Shown in pieces: positions 63,194-64,000 of a stretch of DNA of 64,000 nucleotides (the first letter of the stretch is position 1; each line of letters starts with the position of its first letter). The notes under the pieces are model-generated. The model saw nothing but the letters and a program-made list of their open reading frames with translations, was not told the DNA's origin and made no database searches. A program made the position numbers and the translations under genes. The DNA comes from Streptomyces olindensis (lineage in GTDB: Bacteria; Actinomycetota; Actinomycetes; Streptomycetales; Streptomycetaceae): the NCBI GenBank assembly GCA_000696115.1, contig JJOH01000097.1, positions 1 through 64,000 of the forward strand, in the 5' to 3' direction.

Positions 63194-64000
63194 GGCGTCT
63201 CCCTCCTCAGGACCGGCAGCCGGACGGTCACGGCCGTGCCGTCGCCCGGGGCGCTGCGCACCTCGGCCGTACCGCCCACTTCGACGGCCCGGGCCCGCAG
63301 GCCCGCCAGACCGTACCCGCCCCGCACGGCGGCCGGGTCGAAGCCGCAGCCGTCGTCCCGCACGGACACCGTCAGCAGGTCGTCGGCGTACGCCACCGAC
63401 ACCCCCACCGTCACCGAACTCCCCGCGTGCTTACGGGCGTTGGCCAGCGCCTCCTGGCAGGCCCGCAGCGCGACCACCTCGGGCCCGGCGGGCAGCGTGC
63501 GCACCGGGCCGGACACCTCCAGCGCCGCGTCATGGCGCGCGGCGAGCCGCCGCAGCGCGTCCGGCAGGGACGCGCCGTCCAGGTCGGCCGGCGCGCCCCC
63601 GGCGACCAGGGCCCGGGCCTCGGCGAGGTTCTGCCGGGCCGTCTCGTCCATCAGCCGCAGATGGCGCCGCGCCGCGGGCAGGTCGTGCTCCAACTCCGCC
63701 TCGACCGCCTGGACCAGCATCACCAGACTCGTGAAACCCTGCGCGAGCGTGTCGTGGATCTCCCGGGCCAGCCGCTCCCGCTCGGCCAATGCCCCGTGCG
63801 CCTCGGACAGCCGCCCGATCTCATGGCGGCTCGCGTCCAGTTCCGCGATCAACTCGGCCCGCTCCTGGCTCTGCTCGATGATCCGGATGATCCAGATGCC
63901 GACGGCGATCGAGAACACGAAACTGACCAGGGAGAACAACGCGTTGAAGGCCACGTCCCGGGCACCGGGCCGCCACAGCAGTGCCCAGCCCGCCACGGGC
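63190..64000 (-). CDS. Sensor histidine kinase (HisKA_3/NarX type), 5' part outside window
   Basis: The visible C-terminal 269 residues contain one membrane helix (FNALFSLVSFVFSIAVGIWII), a short coiled coil, the phosphoacceptor helix LAREIHDTLAQGFTSLV and a HATPase domain (ACQEALANARKHAG, DDGCGFDP, GGYGLAGLRARA). The frame remains open to the window end, so more membrane segments probably lie upstream. The signal is unknown. Confidence 0.92.
   Translation of the reverse strand, partial: PVAGWALLWRPGARDVAFNALFSLVSFVFSIAVGIWIIRIIEQSQERAELIAELDASRHEIGRLSEAHGALAERERLAREIHDTLAQGFTSLVMLVQAVEAELEHDLPAARRHLRLMDETARQNLAEARALVAGGAPADLDGASLPDALRRLAARHDAALEVSGPVRTLPAGPEVVALRACQEALANARKHAGSSVTVGVSVAYADDLLTVSVRDDGCGFDPAAVRGGYGLAGLRARAVEVGGTAEVRSAPGDGTAVTVRLPVLRRETP

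Overview
This is a very GC-rich window with GTG/TTG starts, strong third-position G/C and ATGA/GTGA stop-start overlaps. It encodes SsgB, a sporulation cell-division protein found only in morphologically complex actinomycetes. Together these point to a Streptomyces chromosome. Most of the window is a housekeeping core. From thrS to relA the gene order (thrS, HIT protein, pgsA, acyltransferase, pimA, pdxS/T, yebC, ruvCAB, yajC-secDF, apt, relA) is, from general knowledge, an old actinobacterial arrangement that is largely shared with mycobacteria.

Layout. 1-4848: cobalamin/siroheme genes (a BluB-CobT fusion cut by the window edge, CysG), a SpoU-type RNA methyltransferase and a Nudix hydrolase. 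4874-8795: a membrane Ser/Thr kinase, a small gene broken by a 38-bp palindromic element, a small membrane protein, an APH-fold kinase and a zinc-ribbon protein. 8856-9325: five minus-strand tRNAs (Gly-Cys-Val-Val-Val). 9503-15788: pabB/pabC, a double GNAT protein, a DsbA-like protein, small membrane proteins, a CGNR regulator and ssgB. 15856-29980: two identical tRNA-Val(CAC) genes bracket about 14 kb. That segment holds a carbohydrate ABC importer, a YesL-like protein and a YetA/PL26-like exo-rhamnogalacturonan lyase (probable pectin side-chain use), then a PucR regulator with a PLP decarboxylase, and a very large membrane protein.

30039-42652: an exonuclease, a DUF4365 nuclease-like protein and partner, thrS, the HIT protein, a large membrane protein, EF-G2, and the three-gene phosphatidylinositol mannoside operon. 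42863-45536: a compact lasso-peptide biosynthetic cluster (precursor, cyclase, PqqD-like RRE, transglutaminase-like peptidase). It sits between pimA and the gene that precedes pdxS. Its predicted 17-residue core is one residue away from anantin as I recall that sequence. This is the most notable system in the window.

45616-62496: the LemA-like protein, PLP synthase (pdxS/T), yebC, the Holliday-junction machinery (ruvCAB), the Sec accessory complex (yajC-secD-secF), apt and the bifunctional (p)ppGpp enzyme relA, then a DUF349 coiled-coil protein, a cyclophilin, a glyoxalase-II-like hydrolase and hisS. The window ends in a NarL-type two-component pair whose sensor kinase is cut by the edge. Transcription units are separated by strong hairpins, listed below.
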